From Candidatus Neomarinimicrobiota bacterium (GTDB lineage: Bacteria; Fidelibacterota; Marinisomatia; Marinisomatales; TCS55), in the NCBI GenBank assembly GCA_018651745.1, contig JABIDL010000026.1, positions 31,243 through 95,242 on the forward strand: DNA of 64,000 nt, in the 5' to 3' direction. The notes under the pieces are model-generated. The model saw only the letters and a list, made by a program, of their open reading frames with translations. It was not told where the DNA came from and searched no databases. The position numbers and the translations under genes were made by a program. Positions 25,184 through 34,044 of the stretch are shown piece by piece. Every line of letters starts with the position of its first letter. Position 1 is the stretch's first letter.

Positions 25184-26915
25184 CTGTCGCCACTGTATCC
25201 TGTTTCATGCTTTCCACTAATTGCGTTATCATTTGCAAACGCACTTTCGCATTATTATAAGAATCGCTTGTTGGAAAATGATTTCCCATCCATTGATAAT
25301 ATTTAATCGCACTGTCAGGTTCCACAAGAGAAACATCGTAATAATGAGCTAGCGAATAGGCTGCTTTGAGCCCAACTTCTGTGGTTGAATCCGACTGAAT
25401 TATTTCTCGATAGGTATTCATGGCCTCAGAAACATTGGATCTCATGAATGATTCTGCTTTGAGCAATTGAGTGTGGTTCGGGTCAACTTCCTGATTTAAT
25501 CCATACATTGTACGAATGCCTGTGGCAAATTCGCTCTTGGGATAATCTGATAAAATTTTCTCTTTTATGGGATCAGCATGGGCATCATTCTCCGATTCTT
25601 TTAAAAGATAAACCAACGTGAACATCGCTTTTGGCGTCCATTCAGATTTTTCCAGCGAATCTACAATTTCATAAAAATATTGAAGAGCAGAATCGGGTTG
25701 TCCAAAATGGAACGCCCATAATTCTCCCAAATTGTAAAGCGCCGGCGCATAATTGGGGTCAGCAAATGGATCTTTTTGAGTTATTTCCAATGAATCCGCC
25801 ACGGAGGTGTCTGATGTAGTTTGGACTTCAAAAATAGACGCTATCGCTGACAAGGACGCTTGATAGGACTTGATTTCCTTCCCACGCATTTGGGCGCTGT
25901 TTTTAAAGACAGATTTCCCAGATTCTTTTGGTACTTGATTATAGGATTTAAGTGCATCTTCAAAATTAAAATCTGTAAAAAGAGAAATCTCTGCCAGATT
26001 AAAGTATGCTTCTGCGGATATTTCAGTGCGAGCATAATCTGCTGCGACACCATTCAATCGTGATACCGCGCTTTCTAATTTCCCAATAGCGATATCCAGT
26101 TTAGCGAGCTCTAACTCAAGTTCTCCCCAAATCCCATTAAATGATTCAGTAGCGAGCAATTTCTTTATAAGATCAGATACTTCATTCCATCTCTCCTGCG
26201 ATCTATATATTTTAACCAAATTTAGATTTGCTTCTTCAATCCGATTTTTAGTCAGGGAATATTTGATTACTTTTTTGTTTGCCTTAATGGCCAATTCATA
26301 ATTTTTTGCTAAGGTTGCAATATCTGCAATTCGAAAATATATTTCAGCACGGTCATTTGGATTTTTTGTCAGTTCAGCGCCTGAAATCAGATATTCCATT
26401 GCCTTTTTATTTTCATTTATTTCGAGCTGAATATCTGCTAGCGAAAAATATATTTGTGCATTTATTGCATCATCATTCGTCTTACCCAATTGCTCACTCA
26501 GTTCATTGATTGCCGGCTGGATTTTTCCTTTTTTCCATTTACACAAGCTCAACCAATAATCTGCCTCTGCTTTTTCTTCCGGATATTCGTCTTTTATTTG
26601 GAAAAATAACTGCTGAGCTCGATTGTATTCTCTGATGTGGAACCGACTCTTTGCCATTAAAATAATTGCCGGTTTCCGAAATCTTGATTCTGGATAGTTT
26701 TCAATAACCAGCATTGACTTTTTAATTGCATTCATATAAGCTTCTGTCCCGTTTGATGGAAGCGATTGCCCAAATTTTTCTAAACGAATTTTTTCGGCAG
26801 CTTTATAATACTGCTTTGCATTGTAAAATGTGTTGAAATAAGCACATCCGGATACAATCAACACGAAGCACATAAGTGCGATGGGTTGCTGGAATGAGAT
26901 TTTGAAACCATTCAT
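25170..26915 (-). CDS. Tetratricopeptide-repeat lipoprotein
   Basis: Function unknown. 581 residues: a signal peptide ending in the lipobox IVSGC (Cys about 24), then helical TPR-type repeats over nearly the whole length. Examples are ESRFRKPAIILMAKSRFHIR, EYNRAQQLFFQIKDEYPEEK, and SALQYFYEIVDSLEKSEWTP near the end. The overall look is BamD/YbgF-like but much longer, so a periplasmic scaffold on the outer or inner membrane is likely. It overlaps pyrK by 14 bases, although nothing ties it to pyrimidine synthesis. It is divergent from the PEGA gene across an 85-base gap. Confidence 0.8.
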   Translation of the reverse strand: MNGFKISFQQPIALMCFVLIVSGCAYFNTFYNAKQYYKAAEKIRLEKFGQSLPSNGTEAYMNAIKKSMLVIENYPESRFRKPAIILMAKSRFHIREYNRAQQLFFQIKDEYPEEKAEADYWLSLCKWKKGKIQPAINELSEQLGKTNDDAINAQIYFSLADIQLEINENKKAMEYLISGAELTKNPNDRAEIYFRIADIATLAKNYELAIKANKKVIKYSLTKNRIEEANLNLVKIYRSQERWNEVSDLIKKLLATESFNGIWGELELELAKLDIAIGKLESAVSRLNGVAADYARTEISAEAYFNLAEISLFTDFNFEDALKSYNQVPKESGKSVFKNSAQMRGKEIKSYQASLSAIASIFEVQTTSDTSVADSLEITQKDPFADPNYAPALYNLGELWAFHFGQPDSALQYFYEIVDSLEKSEWTPKAMFTLVYLLKESENDAHADPIKEKILSDYPKSEFATGIRTMYGLNQEVDPNHTQLLKAESFMRSNVSEAMNTYREIIQSDSTTEVGLKAAYSLAHYYDVSLVEPDSAIKYYQWMGNHFPTSDSYNNAKVRLQMITQLVESMKQDTVATDERD

Positions 26916-27000
26916 CGGGTCTAAAATTCTGATTTTCTGACGGAAATTCCAATCAATTAACTCATTGAATACGGTAGGCAGAGACTAGTATTTTCTGCTC

Positions 27001-27456
27001 ATGTTATTATTGATTTCGTTCATGATGTCTATGTCGTCGGATTCCCTCGTGGAAACCCGGGCAGAATCAACTGAGGCACATCAAATAGTTGAGGCTTCGA
27101 TATCGCATATGGGTTACATTTCCGTAAAATCGGACACGCTCGGAACGCCGATATTTATTGATGGTGTTTTTATCGGAAATACACCGGTTAATCACCCCAT
27201 TCCGGTTTCCACCGGTATGCATGAAGTCAGTTTAATTCCATCACATAAATTGGACAATTTTGTTAAAAACAGATTACATGATTCCATTAAAAAAATAGCT
27301 GTAACTGAAGGCGACACCTTAACGGTAATGTTGTATTTTGATTATCAGGCAACGCGCATTCAAGCTATTCGAAAAGAACAAAAATTCACCGGATATGCGG
27401 GATATACACTTTTGGGTATTGTGGCTTATCTTTTGTGGATTTCTGCCGGTGGATAA
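27001..27456 (+). CDS. PEGA-domain protein, probably exported
   Basis: 151 residues on the plus strand. A short hydrophobic N-terminus may be a signal peptide. The PEGA module covers about 38-75, with ISVKSDTLGTPIFIDGVFIG then NTPV and HEVSL. A C-terminal hydrophobic segment (TGYAGYTLLGIVAYLLWISA) could anchor it. PEGA domains are surface or periplasmic beta-modules without enzymatic activity. The role is unknown. Confidence 0.75.
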   Translation: MLLLISFMMSMSSDSLVETRAESTEAHQIVEASISHMGYISVKSDTLGTPIFIDGVFIGNTPVNHPIPVSTGMHEVSLIPSHKLDNFVKNRLHDSIKKIAVTEGDTLTVMLYFDYQATRIQAIRKEQKFTGYAGYTLLGIVAYLLWISAGG

Positions 27457-27506
27457 TCTAAAACTAGCGCTTGTTTTCTACGCTAATTTGATGTGTAAAT
27501 TCCATC

Positions 27507-27701
27507 ATGGATGATATAAGACTTTTTGAGGAACCATTGAAATTCAAGCCGGATTATGTTTGGCCCAAGGAAGGTGCTGAACGCAATTGCCCCAAATGCG
27601 AAACGGCAATGCAGATGAATGAAAATCGACCGGATTACTATGGTAAACCTTGGTGGTGTCCGGCGTGCCAGTGGCAGTATTCTGAAGAAGATTTTTCTTA
27701 A
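27507..27701 (+). CDS. Small zinc-ribbon protein
   Basis: 64 residues. Two cysteine pairs, NCPKCETAMQ and WWCPACQWQY, spaced about 20 residues apart, form a likely zinc ribbon. The rest is acidic and proline-rich. No specific family is recognised. It ends four bases into the convergent DUF1232 gene. The clean cysteine spacing argues for a real gene despite its size. Confidence 0.65.
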   Translation: MDDIRLFEEPLKFKPDYVWPKEGAERNCPKCETAMQMNENRPDYYGKPWWCPACQWQYSEEDFS

Positions 27702-28087
27702 ACTACGAAATATTCCGGATGAGTCTTGATTATTTCATCCACAATCCAACGAACCACAACGGCATCATCCAGTAATCCAATTTCTGGAATGGAATCTGGA
27801 ATTTCATCTTCTTCTTCTAAAAAATATGTTAGTGAAAAAGCAATTTTTCTTACAAGCTCTTCTGAAATGTTGTCGGTGAAGTTTTCTAGGACAAAAATGA
27901 GTTTAGACACATCCCGAATTAATTCGCCTTCAATGGTATTAATATCCGATCGTTTGAGAAGTCCTTCAAATTTTTCAGGAAGCTGTTTGATCAGATGTGG
28001 GACAATCGTTAAATCGATTTTATCGATCTTCGAAAGGTATTTTGCCTTGTCCTCATCCGTTAAGTGGAAGTTTGAAGTTTGATTCAT
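27698..28087 (-). CDS. DUF1232 (YkvA-like) protein
   Basis: 129 residues. The C-terminal half has the DUF1232 hallmark IPDSIPEIGLLDDAVVVRWI at about 97-116, preceded by helices (KLIFVLENFTDNISEELVRK). Members are small, often membrane-associated proteins of unknown function; this copy lacks a clear membrane helix. It is flanked by divergently transcribed bolA on the right, with 35 bases between the starts. Confidence 0.75.
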   Translation of the reverse strand: MNQTSNFHLTDEDKAKYLSKIDKIDLTIVPHLIKQLPEKFEGLLKRSDINTIEGELIRDVSKLIFVLENFTDNISEELVRKIAFSLTYFLEEEDEIPDSIPEIGLLDDAVVVRWIVDEIIKTHPEYFVV

Positions 28088-28122
28088 ATAGACCTAATTT
28101 ACCTTAAATCGGAACCAAAACA

Positions 28123-28401
28123 ATGACACTTGAAGCACACGTAAAAGAAAATTTAGAATCGTCGATGACGCTGAATCATTTTGCATATCAAGATGATACT
28201 GCAGGGCACGAGCACCATCCCGGCCGAGACGGCGGTGCCCACGTAACAGCCATGATTGTTTCTCCAAATTTTGAAGGATTGCAACTACTAAAACGCCATC
28301 AAATGGTGTACGCTGCTCTTGGAAACCTGATGCAGAATGAGATTCATGCTTTCAGCATGAAAACTTTTACGCCTGACGAATGGGCTAACCAAAAACCTTA
28401 A
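28123..28401 (+). CDS. BolA-family protein
   Basis: 92 residues. The core GGAHVTAMIVSPNFEGLQLL, KRHQMVYAALGNLMQNEIHA and FSMKTFTPDEW follows the BolA/IbaG pattern. The conserved HQxVYxAL helix and a histidine that could ligate a shared Fe-S cluster with a monothiol glutaredoxin are present. BolA-like proteins act in iron-sulfur trafficking or transcription. No glutaredoxin gene is in the window. It is followed by the TerB gene after ten bases, with AAAGGA as that gene's ribosome site. Confidence 0.88.
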   Translation: MTLEAHVKENLESSMTLNHFAYQDDTAGHEHHPGRDGGAHVTAMIVSPNFEGLQLLKRHQMVYAALGNLMQNEIHAFSMKTFTPDEWANQKP

Positions 28402-28411
28402 AGGAATTGCT

Positions 28412-28828
28412 ATGACACCAAATGATCTACCTCAATCACTTGACATTATGACTCCGCTTGAACTTGTTACCCACCTTATTACCTGCTTAAAATTGGCAGA
28501 TGGCAGGATGGATTATGAAGAACGTGAAGCCTGGGCGAACGCCCTAAGCGATCTTTTTCCTGAGCATGATCCGGAGCGTGCAGTTTCCATCCTGCAATCG
28601 GCATCGCAAAAGATTCTTGAAATGAATTCCATGGAAAGAACACATTACGCTTCTACAATCTGCGAAGCGCTCAAATCGCATTATTCAGAGGAAGAATTGG
28701 AATTCACTATTTATCCCAGACTTGAGTCCATCGCAGATGCAGATGGAATGGTTTTGTCATCTGAAACAGATTTATTAAATGTAATAAAGTCATCTTTTGG
28801 AATATCGGATGACAATCTTGACGAGTAA
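28412..28828 (+). CDS. TerB-like (tellurite-resistance/DjlA N-domain) protein
   Basis: 138 residues, all helical, with two acidic metal-binding-like turns: KLADGRMDYEEREAW early and ESIADADGMVLSSETDLL late. This matches the TerB fold, whose conserved acidic turns can bind calcium. The role is unknown; the name does not imply tellurite resistance. It is very probably cotranscribed with the BolA gene ten bases upstream. Confidence 0.78.
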   Translation: MTPNDLPQSLDIMTPLELVTHLITCLKLADGRMDYEEREAWANALSDLFPEHDPERAVSILQSASQKILEMNSMERTHYASTICEALKSHYSEEELEFTIYPRLESIADADGMVLSSETDLLNVIKSSFGISDDNLDE

Positions 28829-28887
28829 AAAGTTCAGGAATTAATTCAATTTAGTCAAAGTAACTACCATACCATTTTGGTACGCAA

Positions 28888-29238
28888 TTAACATGTAATA
28901 TGAAGTACCGCATTGGTATTCGAAGGGGCTGTTTCTAAATAGTCACAAGCGTCAGTTGTCAGCATAATTTGAAGCGTAACACCTTTGTCTAAAGCTAAAT
29001 TTTTGAATTCTTCTGTAACCGAGAGACGCCCATGATACCCCGTTCCAATTACTAATTCATTACAATCCCAAGGGATATTTTCTTCCGAACTGAGTGGCGT
29101 ATGTCCGTAGGTACTTTTAAGATGACGACTTTTTTCTTTTGACCGCGGTTTAATTTTCATTTTATTAAGAACGACATCACAGTCGTAAGGCACATTATCT
29201 ATTTTTATATGGCCGAAGTCGGTGTAATCGAATTTCAA
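28888..29238 (-). CDS. Mth938-domain (NDUFAF3/AAMDC-like) protein
   Basis: 116 residues. Visible: FGHIKIDNVPYDCDVVLNKM, the conserved ELVIGTGYHGRLSVTEEF and LQIMLTTDACDYLETAPSNT, matching the Mth938 family. The eukaryotic relative NDUFAF3 assists complex I assembly; the bacterial role is unknown. It starts with TTG at 29238, with GAGG about seven bases upstream. No ATG is available before the conserved core. Confidence 0.8.
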   Translation of the reverse strand: MKFDYTDFGHIKIDNVPYDCDVVLNKMKIKPRSKEKSRHLKSTYGHTPLSSEENIPWDCNELVIGTGYHGRLSVTEEFKNLALDKGVTLQIMLTTDACDYLETAPSNTNAVLHITC

Positions 29239-29271
29239 AAATTATCCTCGTTTTGTAAATGAAAGATATAT

Positions 29272-30324
29272 TTAATTAGGCAAAAACTTACAGTGCAAAA
29301 AATGATCTTCAAACACGGAGCCGATTAATAATGTGTTCCCATAAGTAGCAGCAACGCTGGATCCAGATAATTTGTTGCCTAAATCTAGAAAAATTTCCTC
29401 AATTTGAAAATGATCACTCGCTGGTTGCGTGACTCGAAATACCTGAGATGGCGATAATGCAATTGCATTCTTTGCGTGGCGGGTAAACGCAAGCATTTTC
29501 GGATGCGATCCAATCCACACATTCCCTTCTGCATCGAGCTCAATATTATCTACACCGGAATTAAAGTCAATCGCATGGGAAAACGTGAGTGTATTGGTAC
29601 TCAAATTTCGGTTATATAGAGACATCTTTTTACCAACTGTTTCTGCCACGAAAAGAGTTTTTCCATCCTGACTTATATTTATTCCATTGGCATACCCCAA
29701 TTCTGAAGCCGCAACTGTAAATTTTTCTCCGTCAAAAAATAACATGTTGGAACGAGCAAGCTGTAAGTATTCTTCAATCGTCCTCCCTAATTCAGACGTA
29801 TTTCCGTGATCATTGGTGACATAAAATTGATTAGTGTTAACCAGAACTAAATCGTTTGGGCTAATCATAATCGGATCCGATAGAGATTGTCGATGAATCA
29901 GGAGGCCATCAACCAAATCAAATAGTTCAATCAAATCAGCCTCTTTTGTATGATTGACCACGCCTACGGTGACCAATCCATTTTCAGATTCGTACACTGA
30001 TATTCCGTGAGGATTAAAATCGAATTTCAAATGCGCAGTAAGAGAAAATAAGCGAGGGTTTTCCTGTCGTAAATCGTACCCAAATATTGCACCTTGTTCC
30101 GGTGTTCCTGCAAGAGTTTTACGACGATCATCTGAAGAAATGAGCGCAATCCCGTTCGAAAGAATCGTGATATCTTCTGCACCAATGGCTCCAGAAATCG
30201 GTTCAATGTTTCCATCGAAATGCGGTTCAATCGTTTTGAATTCCCCTGCATCTATCAATGTTTTGATAATCAAAATTGTTACGACAAGAATAAACCAGAT
30301 TAAAATGCGGTATAATTTCTTCAT
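29272..30324 (-). CDS. Paraoxonase/arylesterase-like six-bladed propeller protein
   Basis: 350 residues with a single N-terminal membrane segment (about 6-24), so probably anchored and facing the periplasm. Calcium-site motifs of the paraoxonase family are visible: GAEDITILSNGIALISSDDR, FDFNPHGISVY, ISPNDLVLVNTNQFYVTNDH, YANGINISQDGKTLFVAETV and GVDNIELDAEGNVWIGSHP. Family members hydrolyse lactones or esters. The substrate cannot be told, and the genes on either side give no hint. Confidence 0.83.
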   Translation of the reverse strand: MKKLYRILIWFILVVTILIIKTLIDAGEFKTIEPHFDGNIEPISGAIGAEDITILSNGIALISSDDRRKTLAGTPEQGAIFGYDLRQENPRLFSLTAHLKFDFNPHGISVYESENGLVTVGVVNHTKEADLIELFDLVDGLLIHRQSLSDPIMISPNDLVLVNTNQFYVTNDHGNTSELGRTIEEYLQLARSNMLFFDGEKFTVAASELGYANGINISQDGKTLFVAETVGKKMSLYNRNLSTNTLTFSHAIDFNSGVDNIELDAEGNVWIGSHPKMLAFTRHAKNAIALSPSQVFRVTQPASDHFQIEEIFLDLGNKLSGSSVAATYGNTLLIGSVFEDHFLHCKFLPN

Positions 30325-30413
30325 GATATTTACGCTTCCAAAAATTATGGAAGAAAAATGAAATTGTTTTTACAGTTCCCTTCATTCTTTCTCAAACACA
30401 GGATAGCATTCAC

Positions 30414-30764
30414 CTACCTATCATCTTGATCTGGATTTTTACGTAATGCCTTCTTTGCTGATTGTTTTTTTTTGGTTTGAATTCGTTTTTCTTTGGAAGC
30501 CTTTGTTGCGCGAGTTGGAACCCGTTTCTTTGGTTTCTGATTCAATTTAATCAATTTTTCCCGCAATCTTTTTAAAGCAATTTCTTTATTCCGGTGTTGA
30601 CTCCTCCCATCCTGACATGTAACCACAATTCCCGACGGAATATGCGTCAAGCGAACTGCACTTTCAGTTTTATTTACATGTTGGCCGCCCTTCCCGCTGG
30701 ACCTATAAGTATCCACCCGGCATTCTTTTAAAAGGTCTTGATTCGTTTGCGGGATTTTTTTCAT
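30414..30764 (-). CDS. Release-factor-like ribosome rescue protein (ArfB-like)
   Basis: Peptidyl-tRNA hydrolase of the RF-1 domain family, 116 residues from ATG 30764, whose ATGA overlaps the stop of the monooxygenase gene. The catalytic loop [20 protein letters not shown] holds the GGQ motif. The segment [20 protein letters not shown] resembles RF1/RF2 and RF-like proteins. The basic tail ([20 protein letters not shown]) resembles the ArfB tail that senses empty mRNA channels. It lacks codon-recognition domains, so rescue of stalled ribosomes is the likely role. The frame extends 87 bases upstream inside the neighbour, which I reject. Confidence 0.85.
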   Translation of the reverse strand: MKKIPQTNQDLLKECRVDTYRSSGKGGQHVNKTESAVRLTHIPSGIVVTCQDGRSQHRNKEIALKRLREKLIKLNQKPKKRVPTRATKASKEKRIQTKKKQSAKKALRKNPDQDDR

Positions 30765-31867
30765 AATAATGATTGAGCATTTCCGTACTTTCGATCCCAT
30801 TCTACCAAGCGTGGGTTCATGATGCGGTACCACACAGGCGGCACGAGGCACAATACCAGAGTTGTTAAATATCCGTACGGCATTTGCGGTGCGTCGTTAT
30901 AAGGATCCAATTTCCAAAATTTAACCATCGGTTTTTCGTGATGCGCAGAATGGCGAGTAAGTGAAAACAATACAATACTGCTGATTCGCTTATTCGTATT
31001 CCACGAATGTTCCGGACCAACGCGGCTTTCTGGTGAGCGGTAAAGTCCGTAATGTTCCATATAATTCACAATTTCGAGCACAAATTTTGCAAAGGCAGCT
31101 TGACCTAGAAAAAGTATCAAACCGAATAGACCGCCTGCTATATAAAAAACTGCACACCACACTGCGGACATGACATATCCTGTAATCATTCTATTCTGAA
31201 ATGAAAAGATACGAATTGATTTTGTACGAAGTCTTTTGAGTTCGAGATGCCATGCACTGAGATGCCCCATGAATGTTGAACGGACGGCAAACGCGTACAC
31301 ATTTTCGCCTCGCTTCGCAGTAGCAGGATCTGCTTCGGTGCCCACCGTTACATGGTGGCCATATACATGTTCAATTGCAAAATCCGAATTGCAGCTGGCT
31401 GCCAAAAGCCATCGACCCTCAAACATTGCCAGGCGGTCTTTAATACGATGGGTGAGTTCATGCGCCACATTGGTTCCATATCCTGCCACTAAAAAACCAA
31501 CCCCCAACAATGCGCCGATATAATCTGACCCAATATTTCCATTTCGCGCTGAAAGCAGATCGTAGTTCGTCACGCCGCCTAACCACAGTCCCAAACTCAA
31601 AAAGTCATCCAAACCTTTTCCGGTTGACCAAGCAAATCCCAACAAGAGAATAACTATTACCGGCAATGCTAAATGCAAAGGTATTTCTAAAAGCATTGGA
31701 TAGTGAAAATCGGGCTGATTGATATCATCGCCCAGGAAGGTGTCTCCTAAAATCATGACAAAAAATAATACAACAAAACCCAACCACATCCAGTGACCAC
31801 CCAGAAAAATTCCCCACAAAACAAATCCTGTAAGAATGGGCGTAAGATAGTATTTCAGGTATTTCAT
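30761..31867 (-). CDS. AlkB-type membrane di-iron alkane/fatty-acyl monooxygenase
   Basis: Integral membrane non-haem di-iron enzyme, 368 residues from ATG 31867. The three histidine boxes are HELTH (136-140), EHVYGHH (166-172) and RHSAHH (about 300), plus the AlkB-specific NYMEHYG near 265. About six membrane segments flank them. AlkB relatives hydroxylate alkanes at the terminus, using rubredoxin as electron donor. No rubredoxin or reductase gene is in the window. An upstream in-frame extension to 31960 lacks family similarity and a ribosome site. It overlaps the release-factor gene by four bases. Confidence 0.88.
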   Translation of the reverse strand: MKYLKYYLTPILTGFVLWGIFLGGHWMWLGFVVLFFVMILGDTFLGDDINQPDFHYPMLLEIPLHLALPVIVILLLGFAWSTGKGLDDFLSLGLWLGGVTNYDLLSARNGNIGSDYIGALLGVGFLVAGYGTNVAHELTHRIKDRLAMFEGRWLLAASCNSDFAIEHVYGHHVTVGTEADPATAKRGENVYAFAVRSTFMGHLSAWHLELKRLRTKSIRIFSFQNRMITGYVMSAVWCAVFYIAGGLFGLILFLGQAAFAKFVLEIVNYMEHYGLYRSPESRVGPEHSWNTNKRISSIVLFSLTRHSAHHEKPMVKFWKLDPYNDAPQMPYGYLTTLVLCLVPPVWYRIMNPRLVEWDRKYGNAQSLL

Positions 31868-31968
31868 TTGATGCGTTTGTACTGTGGTTAAAATTATAAC
31901 CAATCTATGAATTAATACCAGTGATTGGGATAAACACTTAAATACAATTTTTGTCTCCAATAAACAAA

Positions 31969-31995
31969 ACGGCCCCCTGAAAATCAGGGAGCCGT
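31969..31995 (-). terminator. Rho-independent terminator after the cold-shock gene
   Basis: On the minus strand ACGGCTCCCTGA pairs with TCAGGGGGCCGT across a three-base loop. The 12-pair stem contains one G-U wobble that would be a C-A mismatch in the opposite transcript. It is followed by the T-rich TTTGTTTATT, so the signal belongs to leftward transcription. It lies 58 bases after the cold-shock stop codon. Confidence 0.85.
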
Positions 31996-32053
31996 AAAGG
32001 ACACTATTTCAAATGCCAAAGAAGGGATTATCCCTTCTCTAGGTTTGACTAGA

Positions 32054-32266
32054 CTATTGAGGTGTTACATTTTCTGCTAAAGGACCTTTTTCGCCCTCAC
32101 CTTCGGTATAGTCAACAGCTTGTCCGTCAGAAAGGGTTTTAAACCCCTCCATCACGATATTGCTCATATGAACAAATAAATCTTTACCACCGTCAGATGG
32201 GGTGATAAAGCCAAAGCCTTTTTTGTCATTGAACCATTTTACGGTTCCTTGTTTTACATCACTCAT
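32054..32266 (-). CDS. Cold-shock protein (CspA family)
   Basis: 70-residue single-stranded nucleic-acid-binding OB-fold protein. RNP-1 is KGFGFITP and RNP-2 is [20 protein letters not shown] opens the fold. The start is ATG 32266 with AAAGG six bases upstream. The open frame continuing upstream to 32416 is leader sequence. It is a single-gene transcript bounded by a strong terminator. Family members act as RNA chaperones, often controlled by a structured leader. Confidence 0.95.
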   Translation of the reverse strand: MSDVKQGTVKWFNDKKGFGFITPSDGGKDLFVHMSNIVMEGFKTLSDGQAVDYTEGEGEKGPLAENVTPQ

Positions 32267-32583
32267 GTTGTACCTTTTTGTTTCTTGTTGTTTGTTTAAT
32301 TCTTCTACCTGAAAAAATGAGTTCCTCAAAGAGAAGCTCGAATATGATGGTACTTCTAAATTACCTAACGTATTCCTACTAGTTCCTTCCTGTAAAAGCG
32401 GCTGAATGTAGACCAATTTTCATAAATAACACCATATTAATTATTTTTCGTTATGTTTGGGATTTTTCTTAGCAATCTAGGATTTATTATAAATAATAGG
32501 TGTAAGGAGTTCCGAGCTACCTTCCGCTATAATGAAAGCGAAAGGCGCGCGGAGTAAATTGATAATTAAGGTGTAGTTAAAAG
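32267..32583 (-). other. Long upstream/leader region of the cold-shock gene
   Basis: 317 bases without a convincing gene. On the minus strand there is a possible stem CCTTTCGC/GCGGAAGG with a ten-base loop around 32520-32550, then AT-rich sequence up to the cold-shock start. Cold-shock genes often have long structured leaders, so part of this may be 5' UTR. I cannot place a promoter with confidence. Confidence 0.35.
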
Positions 32584-33432
32584 TTAATTTTTTCGAAGAT
32601 CAACCCAATTGTTGTGCAAACCCAAATCTTCATGCTTGCCATTTGACCAGTATGCCCGAAACTTTTTACGAAAAGCTTTACGTTCTTCTTCATTGGGCCA
32701 AGCAGTTTCTACCAGATCGCTAACGTCTTCATCTAGCGCATCTTCCATGGTTGCATATTCATTAACCATAATTACAGGCCACCCATCTGGGCCACCGGCA
32801 GATCCAGACCAATAATGTCCTAACTCCATATGGCTGAGCACTTTTTCATTTTTTTTGATCACATTATCAAACCATGTTTGGAGAATTTCTTTTCGTTCTT
32901 CCGCCGATCCTTCTTCTACATTAGACAGCGGAGCCAAATAGTATTTTGTCATACTTACAAATGTATCATCCTTGTACTGGCGAGACGGGCGCTTAAGCTT
33001 TTTCATATCGAGTTCATAAATGCCGACATCGGTATGTTTACCAACCCAATATTTACCGAACTTTTCAACGTGTTTTTTCCTGTCTTCTTCTTTTCGCCAA
33101 GCCTTATCCCTCAAGTCGGAATTAGACAATATCGTTGCATCTGCATCATCCAAGGATGCCCATTCGTTTACAACAAGAACCTCACCAGTTTTTCCTGTCC
33201 AGAAATGACCTAAAACCGTCGAGCTCACCAACTTAGTTTTTAATGCATTCATCTTTTTAGCATTTTCTTCCAAAACTTCTTTACGTTCCTCTGCTGAACC
33301 ACCTTCTACCTCACTAAGTGGTTTTAGGTGGTACTTAGAAAGGGTGACTACATGGTTTTCAGAGTTATACTGAGCCTGAACAATTCCGGTAAGGGAAATA
33401 CCCGTCAGGACTAATAGGGTTTTGAATTGCAT
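32584..33432 (-). CDS. Exported protein with two tandem copies of one domain
   Basis: Function unknown. 282 residues from ATG 33432 (AAAGG seven bases upstream), with a signal peptide about 1-20 ending in VQAQ. Two copies of a ~120-residue domain follow. The first has VTLSKYHLKPLSEVEGGSAE and LGHFWTGKTGEVLVVNEWAS; the second has VSMTKYYLAPLSNVEEGSAE and LGHYWSGSAGG...VNEYATMEDA. Each copy ends near FGKYW or FRAYW. The pattern of strands and helices suggests a dimeric alpha/beta-barrel-like fold, which a tandem pair could complete within one chain. No enzyme motif is visible. It lies between the cold-shock gene and a cupin gene. Confidence 0.7.
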   Translation of the reverse strand: MQFKTLLVLTGISLTGIVQAQYNSENHVVTLSKYHLKPLSEVEGGSAEERKEVLEENAKKMNALKTKLVSSTVLGHFWTGKTGEVLVVNEWASLDDADATILSNSDLRDKAWRKEEDRKKHVEKFGKYWVGKHTDVGIYELDMKKLKRPSRQYKDDTFVSMTKYYLAPLSNVEEGSAEERKEILQTWFDNVIKKNEKVLSHMELGHYWSGSAGGPDGWPVIMVNEYATMEDALDEDVSDLVETAWPNEEERKAFRKKFRAYWSNGKHEDLGLHNNWVDLRKN

Positions 33433-33580
33433 CTTTTTGCCTTTCTTTTTAAGGGTATTCAAACCCGTTATGAATAACTTTTGTTAATTCTAATTTAATC
33501 GGAATTACTAAAAAAAACCAATATAATCAAACTTCCTGGTTTTATCAGGATTATGAAAGTTTTTAAAATGATATTTAGAA

Positions 33581-34042
33581 TCATTTATTTCCCTCTCTTT
33601 TTTTCATTTTTTCATTGATCATTTTCACTTTTTTATTTCCCTCGTACCATAGTGGCAGTTCATCAAATAATGGAATTCCATCATCAAAAACAGCTCGGGA
33701 ATTCTCTTTTCGCGGAAATTCTGTAGTCGGTATTCCACCCACGCAAATTCCAACAATATCTTCCGTATCTGATGCACTCAAGGCGCGCTTGCCTTCCGGC
33801 GGGATTTTAATCATATCACCGGCACTCACTTCAATCTGCTCATCGTTTATCTGCATGACACCCGAACCTTTCAGAAAAATATACACTTCATCCTGCGTCT
33901 CATGCTTGTGCATGAAAGTGTATCCGCGCCCGGCGGGAAAATTGAACACGCCGATGCCGACACCTTTCAGATTCAGATCTTTCCGCAGTAGAGTCAGCCA
34001 CTGTGGCGGATTCTCAAAATCAAGATGGTATTTTGAATACAT
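33581..34042 (-). CDS. Cupin-domain protein
   Basis: 153 residues with one conserved cupin barrel. Motif 1 is seen as FMHKHETQDEVYIFLKGSG (metal-ligand His, His, Glu), and motif 2 lies around GDMIKIPPEGKRALSA, where the expected histidine is replaced, so metal binding may use three ligands. The C-terminus is a charged helix. Substrate unknown. Its start lies two bases after the VOC gene stop, so the two are probably cotranscribed. Confidence 0.8.
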   Translation of the reverse strand: MYSKYHLDFENPPQWLTLLRKDLNLKGVGIGVFNFPAGRGYTFMHKHETQDEVYIFLKGSGVMQINDEQIEVSAGDMIKIPPEGKRALSASDTEDIVGICVGGIPTTEFPRKENSRAVFDDGIPLFDELPLWYEGNKKVKMINEKMKKREGNK

Positions 34043-34044
34043 TG

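Noticed and set aside
30344..30364. CTTCCA/TGGAAG hairpin between the paraoxonase-like and release-factor-like genes
   Set aside because: Six pairs with a loop of A/T and no T-tail in the direction of transcription; could be chance.
32267..32416. N-terminal extension of the cold-shock protein
   Set aside because: The family starts at [12 protein letters not shown] with a good ribosome site; the upstream 50 codons show no similarity and are probably leader.
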